Below are positions 1 to 8,314 of a stretch of DNA of 64,000 nt, one piece after another. The notes under the pieces are model-generated. The model made no database searches, was not told the DNA's origin, and was given only the letters and a program-made list of their open reading frames with translations. The translations under genes were made by a program, and so were the position numbers. Within the stretch, counting starts at the first letter, position 1. Every line of letters begins with the position of its first letter. Source of the DNA: Alkalicoccus luteus (GTDB lineage Bacteria > Bacillota > Bacilli > Bacillales > Salisediminibacteriaceae); the NCBI RefSeq assembly GCF_012034335.1, contig NZ_JAATHJ010000004.1, positions 62,001 through 126,000 of the forward strand. The letters run 5' to 3'.

Positions 1-2
1 TT

Positions 3-83
3 GGTCTCGCCGCTGTTTACGTATTATACGTGTTGATCAGAAGCTGGAAGGAAAACGAACAAGGAGGAATGCATCATGCGTAA
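3..83 (+). CDS. C-terminal end of a small membrane protein (LiaI-like), cut by the window edge
   Basis: An open frame enters from the left edge and stops at TAA 81-83. The visible tail is a short hydrophobic stretch (VYVLYVLI) followed by a charged end, as in a membrane protein C-terminus. It overlaps the next start codon by eight bases, which implies one operon with the LiaH-like gene. In Bacillus the membrane protein LiaI precedes liaH, so this is probably its equivalent. Only 26 residues are visible, so the identity rests on position. Confidence 0.45.
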   Translation, partial: GLAAVYVLYVLIRSWKENEQGGMHHA

Positions 84-666
84 CATCTGGGAACGAATGG
101 CCGATACGATGAAGCAGGATTTGGCAAAGCTGAAAGGAACAACCGAAGACATCACGAAGCGAGCCGGGGAAAAGCGGCGAAAAGCAGATTCGCTGCAAAA
201 ACGAATCGCAGATCAGCGTGAAGAGGCAGACCGTCTGCGCAAGCGCCGCGATCAGGCGCTCGTTCAGGCTGCGGATAGACGCAGACAGCAGAAGCTTGCA
301 GAGGAAGCGGATGAAATGGAACTTGCAGACTTCGCTAAACGAGATGCAGAAGCATATGATCAGGAAGCAGAGACGCTCGCCGCTATGACGAAGGATGCCG
401 ATGCTCGCATGCTTGAGCTGGAGCAAATGTTTCAGGAAGTCCGCCATGCACTGACGAGACAGGAGCTGGAGGAACAGGAGCTGAAGCGGAGAGAAGCAAC
501 GGCCCAGCTTAGAAGCGAGATGAGTGGATTAAAAGAAGCTGAACCGACTAATGTGGAACAGGAACCGTCTTCTGAAGACATCCGCAGCAGTATGGAGCGG
601 CAGCTGATGCTGCTGGAGAAGCGGCACGGAGAGCGGAAAAACCCATCCGACTTTCTGGAAACATGA
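76..666 (+). CDS. liaH: PspA/IM30 family protein, LiaH-like
   Basis: This is a 196-residue, almost wholly charged and helical protein with long Glu/Lys/Arg/Gln coiled-coil stretches, as in the PspA/IM30 family. LiaH of Bacillus is a phage-shock-type protein that assembles on the inner face of the membrane and protects it against lipid II-targeting antibiotics. It is somewhat shorter than Bacillus LiaH (about 225 residues). An AAGGAGG site lies eight bases before the ATG. It is followed by liaF, liaS and liaR, which supports the assignment more than sequence similarity alone does. Family membership is inferred from composition and context. Confidence 0.7.
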   Translation: MRNIWERMADTMKQDLAKLKGTTEDITKRAGEKRRKADSLQKRIADQREEADRLRKRRDQALVQAADRRRQQKLAEEADEMELADFAKRDAEAYDQEAETLAAMTKDADARMLELEQMFQEVRHALTRQELEEQELKRREATAQLRSEMSGLKEAEPTNVEQEPSSEDIRSSMERQLMLLEKRHGERKNPSDFLET

Positions 667-698
667 TACAATAATGGCATCGAAGGGAGGAGAAGGCT

Positions 699-1421
699 AT
701 GATCAGGGAAATTCCGGTGAACCGATTGAATCTGCTTCTCCTCCTGTCCTTGTTTTTTCTTGTCACCGAGTTGCTCTCTCGCGGAGCCGGTATGCTAATT
801 GGTGTTGGTATTCTGCTGTTTATGGTCTATCTTGGCTGGAAAGAGTATGAATCCACGTTTGGAAAAGTAATCTGCTGGATCGGTGTCATCGGGCTCATCA
901 TTCAAGTGCTGAGTCTCTTTGCCGTTGGCTTTTTTATCATCGGCTTTCTGATCCTGCTCGTGTTAGAGTATCGCAGGCAGCAGAAACATCCCCCTGTCAT
1001 CCAGCCGCAGACACAGTCAGCGCCTCAGCAAGGAACTGGCGTCGTAGAAACAGGAACCCTTCTGCCGCAGAAGCTGATCGGAAGACAATCGACAGGCTCG
1101 GATCCGTATCAGTGGCGTGATATCCATTTGCAGACTGGTATCGGCAGCAAAACGATCGACTTGTCTAACACGGTCGTTCACGGCACAGCAGTCGTCTCGA
1201 TCCGCCACGTCATCGGTCAGATTACCGTCCTCGTTCCCTACGACATGGAAGTGCAGGTCATACACAGCGCACTTTACGGGAGCGTTGAGATTTTAGGGGA
1301 GCGCCGACGCCTGCTGAATGAATCGATCTCACTGGAAACACCAGGATACGCGGAAGCGGATGTCAGGGTAAAAGTTGTGACATCCGTAATGAGCGGCGAG
1401 CTGGAGGTGCGGCGAGTATGA
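699..1421 (+). CDS. liaF: LiaF-like membrane regulator of the Lia system
   Basis: The 240-residue protein has four hydrophobic segments in the first ~90 residues, a Pro/Gln linker, and a soluble C-terminal domain (about 120-240) with the beta-rich pattern of the LiaF/YvqF C-terminal family. In Bacillus LiaF keeps the LiaS kinase silent until the envelope is damaged. Its stop codon overlaps the liaS start (ATGA), which indicates translational coupling. The start has a GGGAGGAG site just upstream. Confidence 0.85.
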   Translation: MIREIPVNRLNLLLLLSLFFLVTELLSRGAGMLIGVGILLFMVYLGWKEYESTFGKVICWIGVIGLIIQVLSLFAVGFFIIGFLILLVLEYRRQQKHPPVIQPQTQSAPQQGTGVVETGTLLPQKLIGRQSTGSDPYQWRDIHLQTGIGSKTIDLSNTVVHGTAVVSIRHVIGQITVLVPYDMEVQVIHSALYGSVEILGERRRLLNESISLETPGYAEADVRVKVVTSVMSGELEVRRV

Positions 1422-2431
1422 ACATTCGGCCGTTGCTTTACGTTCAGCTTGCCGTCACGATCTTCGCCGCAGCTGTCGCAGCAGGAGGGGCACTGCTGAT
1501 GATCCTGCCGGCAGACGCCTGGCCGTTCTTGATGACGCGTCTTTATGGCGTCCCGTTTCCTGTTCTCGCAGCCGGCGCTGCACTTCTGCTTCTGCTCTTT
1601 ATCGGTGTATTCGTACAAGGCGCCTGGCGCCGGGCTTCGGCGGATGCGATCAGCTACGCGACTGATGCGGTGAAAGGGGAAGCAGGGCCGCCTTCCGGCC
1701 AGCAGGAGCTTTTGCACGCCATCTATGATCTGCAGGAGCAGGTAGCCCGTCAGACTCAGCACGCGCGGCAGATCGCAGCCGAAAAAGCGGATGTGCGTGA
1801 ACAGAGCCTGCAGGAAGTCGTGATTCAGGAAAGAACGCGTCTTGCACGTGAGCTGCACGATTCCGTTAGTCAGCAGCTGTTTGCCGCCTCCATGCTGACA
1901 GCCGCAATCAATGAAACGGCCGAACTGGACGAAAAAACGGCAGACCAGTTTCGTTTAGTGGAGAACATGATCAACCAGTCTCAGCTGGAAATGAGGGCCC
2001 TGCTGCTGCACCTGCGCCCGGCTGCATTGAAAGGACGATCGCTGATTGACGGCATGGATGAACTGCTGGCTGAACTGCAGCAGAAAGTGCCCCTCGACAT
2101 TGTCGTCTCATTGGAAGAAGTGGCGCTGGATAAAGGATCAGAAGACCATTTGTTCCGGATATTACAGGAAGCGGTCTCCAACTGCCTGCGGCATGCAGAA
2201 GCGACCAGGCTGAAAGTGTTTTTGTTAAATCGGGATGAGAAAGCTATATTGCAGGTAATCGATAACGGAAAAGGGTTTGAGGCCGGCAAGGATGCATTCG
2301 GCTCGTACGGGCTGTCGACGATGAAGGAGCGTGCCGAGGAGATCGGAGGCCGCTTCCGCATTATCAGTGTGCCAGGAGAAGGAACGAAAGTAGATGTGCA
2401 GCTTCCGCTGTGGAAGGAGGAGAAAGCATGA
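1418..2431 (+). CDS. liaS: Sensor histidine kinase LiaS
   Basis: A 337-residue NarL/DesK-class kinase. Two membrane segments lie near residues 10-70 with almost no extracellular loop, typical of intramembrane-sensing kinases that report envelope stress. The HisKA_3 motif RELHDSVSQQLF places the phosphorylated His at about residue 147, and the HATPase domain shows an N-box (EAVSNCLRH) and G-box (DNGKGF). It should phosphorylate LiaR, encoded next with an overlapping start. LiaF upstream is its expected inhibitor. Confidence 0.88.
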   Translation: MNIRPLLYVQLAVTIFAAAVAAGGALLMILPADAWPFLMTRLYGVPFPVLAAGAALLLLLFIGVFVQGAWRRASADAISYATDAVKGEAGPPSGQQELLHAIYDLQEQVARQTQHARQIAAEKADVREQSLQEVVIQERTRLARELHDSVSQQLFAASMLTAAINETAELDEKTADQFRLVENMINQSQLEMRALLLHLRPAALKGRSLIDGMDELLAELQQKVPLDIVVSLEEVALDKGSEDHLFRILQEAVSNCLRHAEATRLKVFLLNRDEKAILQVIDNGKGFEAGKDAFGSYGLSTMKERAEEIGGRFRIISVPGEGTKVDVQLPLWKEEKA

Positions 2432-3054
2432 TTCGGATTGTGTTTGCAGATGACCATGAGATGGTACGGATTGGCGTATCGGCCTATTTAACGTCTCAGA
2501 CGGATATCGAGGTAGTGGCAGAAGCGTCAGACGGTACGGAGGCTGTTCAGCTCGTTCGTACCCATCAGCCGGACGTCGTTTTGATGGATCTTGTCATGGA
2601 ACCGATGGACGGAATTGAGGCAACCCGGCTGATTACTGAAGAAAATCCGGATGCGAAGGTACTGATTATGACGAGCTTTGTCGATGATGAAAAAGTATAT
2701 CCTGCGCTCGAAGCGGGAGCATTCAGCTACATGCTCAAAACGTCGAGAGCTGCTGATATTGCAGAGGCCGTACGCCGTACATACAGGGGGGAATCGGTGC
2801 TTGAGCCTGCAGTGGCCCGTAAAGTGATGTCAAGGATGCGTTCCCGTCCTGAAGCCCTGCATGATGCCCTGACGGCAAGGGAGCTTGAGGTGCTGAAGCT
2901 CATGGCAGACGGCATGTCCAATCAGGAGATTGCTAATAAGCTGTTTATAGCCGTCAAGACCGTCAAAGTCCACGTCAGCAGCATTTTAAGCAAACTCGAG
3001 GTGCAGGACCGGACCCAGGCTGTCATCTATGCGCTGAAGCACGACTTGTTTTAG
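2428..3054 (+). CDS. liaR: Response regulator LiaR (NarL/LuxR type)
   Basis: The start at 2428 is chosen because GGAGG lies seven bases upstream and the ATG overlaps the liaS stop; a longer frame from 2410 has no ribosome site. The 208-residue protein has a receiver domain with the acidic pair DD8-9, phosphoacceptor Asp54 (VVLMDLV) and a KTS motif, then a LuxR-type HTH (about 145-205, LTARELEVLKLMADG). It would activate the lia operon under cell-envelope stress. Its stop overlaps the convergent ATP-grasp gene by four bases, leaving no room for a conventional terminator. Confidence 0.9.
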   Translation: MIRIVFADDHEMVRIGVSAYLTSQTDIEVVAEASDGTEAVQLVRTHQPDVVLMDLVMEPMDGIEATRLITEENPDAKVLIMTSFVDDEKVYPALEAGAFSYMLKTSRAADIAEAVRRTYRGESVLEPAVARKVMSRMRSRPEALHDALTARELEVLKLMADGMSNQEIANKLFIAVKTVKVHVSSILSKLEVQDRTQAVIYALKHDLF

Positions 3055-3878
3055 CGGAGCTCCTCTGCGACGTGGCCGATAAAGACGTCGGCAATGTCAA
3101 TGGCGCTCTGGTCATAAAGGCTGCGGCACCCAACCGCATCCTCCATCTCATTAAACAGCAGCGATCCGTCATCTGCGATGAGAAAGTCGATGCCGGCAAA
3201 ATCGATCGGCATCGCGAGTGTTACTTTCTGAATAAGGGTTTTGTCCGCTTCAGAAAGCCGGTAGAGCGAGGCGCTTGCTCCGCCTGAAATGTTTGCTTTG
3301 AAATTTGTTTCCGATTCGCGGACGACTGCGGCGACGATGTCACCGCCTACGATATAAACGCGGACATCACGGCCGCGCTGTCCGCCTACAGGCTGCATCA
3401 GCAGCTCGTCATCCGTGCTCATCGCTCCAAGCTGCTGCGGGCGGGCGACCCAGTCAACTCCGGTGCCGCCGCGTCCAAGCGGATCCTTTAAAATTAGCGG
3501 GTACGATGGACTCAACGAGGAGAGCCTGCGCTGATGGACCGCCGTACTTGGCAGCATCGGCACGCTGAGCGATGACAAAAAAGCGTGGGACAGCCGTTTA
3601 TCATTAGCTGTGCGGCTGAAGCGGGAGCTGTTGAATGCGCGGATGCCGTGCAGCTCAGCGGCTTCATTCAGCCACGGTGTACAAGTCCGGATGATCAGGA
3701 AGTCAGGGTTCTCTTCATGACCGAACAACGTTGTGCCTCCCGATACCGAATAGATCATTTCTTCGTACGTGACAACCTCAAGCTCGATCCCGCGTCTTTC
3801 ACTCGCCTGCTGTAACAGTCTGATAAACGCGTCATTCCGAAGCCGGTCGGCTTCTTTATAAATCAGCCATCCTTTCAC
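3051..3878 (-). CDS. RimK-type ATP-grasp ligase, second of a tandem pair
   Basis: A 275-residue protein with the N-terminal pre-ATP-grasp block (GWLIYKE) and a glycine-rich ATP loop (KDPLGRGGTGVDW near the middle). The GTG start at 3878 is preferred: GGGAGGG stands just upstream and the codon overlaps the stop of the preceding paralogue. The ATP-grasp fold joins a carboxylate to an amine via an acyl phosphate; the substrate here is unknown. At the metal-binding end it reads NEMEDAVG where the upstream paralogue has EINSNP, so metal binding may differ or be weakened. Confidence 0.7.
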   Translation of the reverse strand: MKGWLIYKEADRLRNDAFIRLLQQASERRGIELEVVTYEEMIYSVSGGTTLFGHEENPDFLIIRTCTPWLNEAAELHGIRAFNSSRFSRTANDKRLSHAFLSSLSVPMLPSTAVHQRRLSSLSPSYPLILKDPLGRGGTGVDWVARPQQLGAMSTDDELLMQPVGGQRGRDVRVYIVGGDIVAAVVRESETNFKANISGGASASLYRLSEADKTLIQKVTLAMPIDFAGIDFLIADDGSLLFNEMEDAVGCRSLYDQSAIDIADVFIGHVAEELR

Positions 3879-4759
3879 GATAAAACCCTCCCCTGCAGCA
3901 TTTTTTCCACCATCATATGATGAACAGGCACACCGGTGCATTCGATAATGCTGCGAACGTGCGGATTGGAATTGATTTCGCAGACGAGCGGCTGCTCTGT
4001 TCCGGTGAACAAATCGACTCCCGCCATGTCAGCGCCGACTGCTCTCGCAGCAGCAATTGCTGCTTTTATTTCTTCATTTGTCGGGTCATAAGGTTCTGTC
4101 GTTCCACCGGCGGTCACATTTGCGCGGAAGCCTTCAGCTGTGCGCTTCATCGAGGCAACTGCCTGCGAACCGACGATGTTAATACGAACGTCCGATCCGA
4201 AGCTTTCCGTAACCGCCTGCTGATAGAGATGTGGCACACCCGCAAGACGTTCTGCCAGCTCTTCCAGCTCTGCCATTGTCTCCACCCAGTATACCTGCTC
4301 TCCGAAGGAACCAAATGCTTCCTTCACGACAAGAGGGAAGCCGAGAACATCGGCAGCCTGCCTGCAGAAGCTGGTATTCCGGTAACCGATTTTAGGATAG
4401 GCCATCGGAGCAAGGATCGTCAGCGGCTGCGGTACACCATACCCGGCGAACGCCTGATGCATCAGCCGTTTATCATCACACAGTTCGATCGTTCGTGCCC
4501 GGTTATAGAGCCGGTAGCCTTCCCGCTCCAAGGCGTTGGCAAGCAGCAGATCCTTATCCGCAAAATGAATAAAATCAGGCTCTTTTAAGTCTGTCTTCAG
4601 CCGGATAACGCCATCCGTCGAAACGAGAAGCTCATCGTTGGCAACAGCTGTGAGCTCTGCACCTCGAAGCCTTGCTGCCCGCTGCATGAGTGCGGCATAG
4701 TCGTTAAATTTAGGTGTGGATAAGCCGCCGTTATAGATGAGCCAGCCAGTTAGTTTCAT
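3875..4759 (-). CDS. RimK-type ATP-grasp ligase, first of a tandem pair
   Basis: The start at 4759 follows an AAAGGAG site; the longer frame to 4831 begins with residues lacking one. The 294-residue protein opens with GWLIYNGG, has the ATP loop KEAFGSFGEQVYWV, and ends with the Mg-binding CEINSNPHVRSI motif of RimK/glutathione-synthetase-type ligases. It is coupled to a downstream paralogue by a four-base overlap and faces away from folC. RimK relatives add amino acids to proteins or small peptides; nothing here reveals the acceptor. Confidence 0.75.
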   Translation of the reverse strand: MKLTGWLIYNGGLSTPKFNDYAALMQRAARLRGAELTAVANDELLVSTDGVIRLKTDLKEPDFIHFADKDLLLANALEREGYRLYNRARTIELCDDKRLMHQAFAGYGVPQPLTILAPMAYPKIGYRNTSFCRQAADVLGFPLVVKEAFGSFGEQVYWVETMAELEELAERLAGVPHLYQQAVTESFGSDVRINIVGSQAVASMKRTAEGFRANVTAGGTTEPYDPTNEEIKAAIAAARAVGADMAGVDLFTGTEQPLVCEINSNPHVRSIIECTGVPVHHMMVEKMLQGRVLS

Positions 4760-4866
4760 GGAGAAAGCGCTCCTTTGCCATACAGCGTTGCTGCAGAAAT
4801 GTATAATAGCCAGTAAGGTATATTTTTTCATTGTTCAGCGGATTATGCAACGACGGAGGGAAAACG

Positions 4867-6036
4867 ATGGACATTCAGCAGCTTTTCCAGGAGCGGGAGC
4901 AGGCAGGTATTAACTATACGCTTGAGCGGATGAAGGCGCTCTACGAGGGACTCGGTACACCGGAAAAAGGAGTCGACGTCATTCATATTGCGGGTACTAA
5001 CGGGAAGGGATCGACGGTATCATATTTGGAAGCTTTGTTTAAGGGAAGCGGAAAAAGCGTACTCTCCTTCGTATCGCCGTCGTTCAGCGGGAGAGAAGGG
5101 CATCTGCTCTGGAACGGGGAGGCGGTTTCTGCTGCAGCCTTTGCAGAGGCTTGTAAAACTGCAGCAGCACTGCTGCCGAAAATAGAAGCCGTGCATGGAC
5201 TTGTAACGCCTTTTGAGCTGCTGACGGCAACGGCGTTTGCTGCCTGCAAGCGCTGGAAGCCGGATGTTTTTCTCGTAGAGTGCGGCTTAGGAGGAAGGCT
5301 TGACGCGACCAACGTGCTGCTGCAGAAAGCGGTAACGATCCTCACGTCTATCGGCACAGATCATCAAGCATTTCTCGGGTCTGACAGAGAGCAGATCGCC
5401 CGGGAAAAAGCGGGGATCATGCGGCGTGGTGTTCCAGTCGTATCAGGGTGCGGCGATGCTGATGTATGGCTGAAACAGGAAGCAGAAAAAGCAGGTGCAC
5501 CGTGGATAGAGCTGAAGCGGTCATGGTCGTTTACCTCGCCGGACGCATTGGAAACAGCAGAAGGTACAGTCAACCTCCCTGCTCCGGGACCGCATCAGGA
5601 ACGAAACGCGGCATGTGCCTGGACGGCAGCCGGACTATTGACTGACCAGGTGCTGGAAGTCTGGCTGCAGGAAGCCCGAATGCCGGCACGATTTGAAGCT
5701 CTTCATTCCGGTGTGATTGTTGACTCAGCTCACAACATAGAGGCCGTAGAAGCGCTGTTGGAAAGCATTCCGGAAAGATGGAGCGTGACGTTTTTATTCG
5801 GGGCAATGCGGGATAAGCCCGTCAATGACATGGTGAGCAGGCTGTCAAAGCGCGGCAGGGTAGTGCCGGCACTCTTTGAAGACGCTCGGGCAGTGACCGA
5901 GGAAGAATGGCACGAGCTGCTGCCGGACGAGCGGGTATGCACAGATCCGAAGCAGTTCGTCGAATCGTTTACGGCAGCAGGTGCAACACTGATCGTTACC
6001 GGATCGCATGCATTCACGGGCACTGTTCGTAATTAA
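4867..6036 (+). CDS. folC: Folylpolyglutamate synthase / dihydrofolate synthase
   Basis: The enzyme adds glutamate to folates (and to dihydropteroate) in the cytoplasm using ATP. The Mur-ligase-type P-loop GTNGKGS is at residues 43-49, and a second family motif, ECGLGGRLDATN, follows in the centre. ATG 4867 has GGAGGG at the right distance; the frame extends upstream without a ribosome site. At 389 residues it is shorter than the usual ~430. A TATAAT-like box at 4802-4807 may drive it. In Bacillus folC precedes comC; here a GGDEF gene and two pilus-locus genes intervene. Confidence 0.88.
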   Translation: MDIQQLFQEREQAGINYTLERMKALYEGLGTPEKGVDVIHIAGTNGKGSTVSYLEALFKGSGKSVLSFVSPSFSGREGHLLWNGEAVSAAAFAEACKTAAALLPKIEAVHGLVTPFELLTATAFAACKRWKPDVFLVECGLGGRLDATNVLLQKAVTILTSIGTDHQAFLGSDREQIAREKAGIMRRGVPVVSGCGDADVWLKQEAEKAGAPWIELKRSWSFTSPDALETAEGTVNLPAPGPHQERNAACAWTAAGLLTDQVLEVWLQEARMPARFEALHSGVIVDSAHNIEAVEALLESIPERWSVTFLFGAMRDKPVNDMVSRLSKRGRVVPALFEDARAVTEEEWHELLPDERVCTDPKQFVESFTAAGATLIVTGSHAFTGTVRN

Positions 6037-6059
6037 GTCTATAGAACTAGTTATAAAGA

Positions 6060-6088
6060 TTCAATTTACCGAGCATATATGGTATGAT
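6060..6088 (+). promoter_or_regulatory. Candidate sigma-A promoter with extended -10
   Basis: TATGAT at 6083-6088 is preceded by TGG (extended -10), with a weak -35 TTCAAT at 6060-6065 and 17-base spacing. It lies 50 bases before the GGDEF gene. Confidence 0.5.
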
Positions 6089-6138
6089 ATAGCAGATAGT
6101 TCAGAATAGTTCATACAAAAGACAGGGGAGGATGACGG

Positions 6139-7821
6139 ATGGACCGGAAATACCGACGTGTCGTCTGGGTGCTTTGGGTGCTCTTATTTCCTGCAGCTGC
6201 AGCCGTCCTGGTGCCGGTGTATGCTGGCTGGCAGGTGTCAGACTGGCTTTCGTTTCTTCCATTTGTTTTGCTGATCGCCCTTGCGGCGATGTTTCCTATC
6301 CACATTCGTGAAACGTCGATTGTTCCGCTTCAGGGAGTTGCGCTTGCGGTTTTCCTGCTGCAAGGTTTCTCCGGAGAGCTGCTGATCACCCAGATCGGCA
6401 TTGTCATCGGAATTGCACGGATGAAACTCGATCCGGAAGACTGGTACCGGCTGCCGCTTAATTCACTGATTTTCCTGATAACGTCATCCGGAGCTGCTGC
6501 AGTGTATTACGCAGCCGGCGGTCAGACAGGAAGCGCGCTCCTCGGTGAACTTTCGTTAGGCCTTATTGTACTTTATGTGGTGACCTACTTTTTTATTAAC
6601 AATGGGCTCATTTATGCAGTACAGCGGCTCACTGTTAAACATGATGGCGTGCGTTTTTTTGACGAAGCGCTGAAATGGGAAGTCTTATCCCTCCTCTTCG
6701 TGCTGCCTGTCGGTTTAACGCTTGCACTTTTATACGAGCTTGCCGGCCCGGTCGTACTCATTCTCGCAGCTCTCCCGGTGACCTCGATCGCCATCATCCT
6801 CTCCTTTTACGGAGCGAGCAGGGAGACGGCAAATCAGCTGAAAAAGGTGAGTCAGTTCGGGGCCAACATCAACGAACGGCTCGAGACAGCGGAAGTGCTG
6901 GAGCTGTTTATGGATACGTGCTGGGATCTGTTTGACCCGCGTGATGTCTGTTTATATGAAGAAGACGGTGACGGCGGTCTGCAGCCGGTTTTCCGTCATA
7001 CGAAAGCGCCAGGTGCCCAGCTGACTCCTGAAAGCGGTGACGGAGTGAGCCGTCTTGTTTACAAAAGCGGCAGGTCCCGTGTTTACATGCACGACAGCGA
7101 CATACCGAGGCTTGCTCGTGCCGGCCTGCCTGCCCATACAAAATCAGTGATGAGTGCGCCTGCTGTTCGGGCTCAGAAAATTGTCGGTGTCGTCACACTG
7201 CTCTCGCAGGAGAAGCGGGCGTTTGGCAAAGACGAGCTGATGCTGCTGGAGATCATGGCCGGGTATTTGACCGTTGCCATGCAAAATGCTCGGAATTTGT
7301 CCCGTGCGAAAAAGCTGGGAGAACGATGCGCGCTTACAGGACTTTATAATTTCCGTTTTTTTGAGGAGAAGCTGGTGGAGTGCCGGGAACCTTTTGCAGT
7401 CGTCCTGCTCGATCTCGATCATTTTAAGCAGGTGAATGATACATTCGGCCATGACGGCGGCAACGACGTTCTCAAGGAAGCAGCGGAGATGATCGAAACG
7501 TGTGCGCCGGATGATGCCTTGGCTGCGCGCTACGGCGGTGAAGAATTCGTGCTGCTGCTTCCCTCTTATACCGCAGAGGAAGCTGCCGCAACTGCTGAGC
7601 ATCTGCGGGAACAGCTGGCGGAGCGGGAATTTACGCTGCCTGATCTGCGCGGAGAAAAACGGAAAGCAGAAGTAACGGCGAGCATCGGCGTGGCAGGTTC
7701 CGTTCCCGGAGAAGACCCTTTGGACGTGCTGCGCAATGCCGACAGGGCTATGTACACCGGGGCCAAGCAAAAGGGGCGCAACCGTGTGGCACTGCACGGA
7801 TTTCCCGGAGTTGCCGGATAA
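6139..7821 (+). CDS. Membrane-bound GAF-GGDEF diguanylate cyclase
   Basis: The 560-residue protein has about six membrane segments (roughly 10-225), a GAF-like sensor domain (about 245-375) and a C-terminal GGDEF domain (about 385-555). The active site is intact (RYGGEEF, residues 466-470, plus LDLDHFKQVND), so it should make c-di-GMP from two GTP. The RxxD inhibitory site expected five residues before the motif is not present, so product feedback may be absent. A GGGGAGG site precedes the ATG. It appears to be transcribed alone, with a terminator after it. Confidence 0.85.
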   Translation: MDRKYRRVVWVLWVLLFPAAAAVLVPVYAGWQVSDWLSFLPFVLLIALAAMFPIHIRETSIVPLQGVALAVFLLQGFSGELLITQIGIVIGIARMKLDPEDWYRLPLNSLIFLITSSGAAAVYYAAGGQTGSALLGELSLGLIVLYVVTYFFINNGLIYAVQRLTVKHDGVRFFDEALKWEVLSLLFVLPVGLTLALLYELAGPVVLILAALPVTSIAIILSFYGASRETANQLKKVSQFGANINERLETAEVLELFMDTCWDLFDPRDVCLYEEDGDGGLQPVFRHTKAPGAQLTPESGDGVSRLVYKSGRSRVYMHDSDIPRLARAGLPAHTKSVMSAPAVRAQKIVGVVTLLSQEKRAFGKDELMLLEIMAGYLTVAMQNARNLSRAKKLGERCALTGLYNFRFFEEKLVECREPFAVVLLDLDHFKQVNDTFGHDGGNDVLKEAAEMIETCAPDDALAARYGGEEFVLLLPSYTAEEAAATAEHLREQLAEREFTLPDLRGEKRKAEVTASIGVAGSVPGEDPLDVLRNADRAMYTGAKQKGRNRVALHGFPGVAG

Positions 7822-7847
7822 CCGGATGCTGTATATAATCAGACCAG

Positions 7848-7878
7848 AACGCCTTCAGCCCCGGCCGAAGGCGTTTTA
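7848..7878 (+). terminator. Intrinsic terminator after the GGDEF gene
   Basis: A perfect nine-base stem (AACGCCTTC / GAAGGCGTT) is followed by TTTTA. Between it and the next gene (about 180 bases) there is only a TATAAT at 8025-8030 without a clear -35, and two GGGCCC blocks that could pair near the following start. Confidence 0.85.
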
Positions 7879-8056
7879 ATATGTCAGTAAAGCAGAACAG
7901 CAGTGTAACTTGCTCCCGCAGGTCAAATAAAGAACGCACAAACATATTCGTGAGTAAATGAACTCATGAGAGAAGATGCGCCTTTCATTCAGGGCCCTTG
8001 TAAGATAAGATAGGAATAGCAACCTATAATCTGCCAGAAAGGGGCCGGGGCCCTTG

Positions 8057-8314
8057 ATGTACCTGTTTATTTTCATTTGCTACGCTGTCCTGCTAGGTAT
8101 TATGCTGCTTATTCCTTCCGTGTTTTCCAGGGCGGTGACGGCACTGCTCGTTACGGCTGCGCTGCTCGTATCGCTTGGAGGATACTGGATTTTAAATTTG
8201 TTTGGCTGGCTGCCGGGTGTGATGCTTATGCTCGCAGCTGTAACGCTCGTTTCCCTGCTCGTATCATGGTTTCTGGCAGGACGGGAACGGAATGAAGAGG
8301 GGGAAAGCGCATGA
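8057..8314 (+). CDS. Small membrane protein at the head of the pilus-like operon
   Basis: An 85-residue protein with three hydrophobic segments and a short charged tail (GRERNEEGESA). ATG 8057 is preferred over the TTG at 8054; GAAAGGGG lies upstream. Its end overlaps the VanW-like gene by four bases, so the two are probably co-translated. No family was recognised. By position it may help anchor or assemble the surface apparatus encoded downstream. Confidence 0.6.
   Translation: MYLFIFICYAVLLGIMLLIPSVFSRAVTALLVTAALLVSLGGYWILNLFGWLPGVMLMLAAVTLVSLLVSWFLAGRERNEEGESA

Noticed and set aside
2410-2427. Longer LiaR start (six extra residues)
   Set aside because: It would use the liaS ribosome-site region as coding; the ATG at 2428 has proper spacing and overlap.
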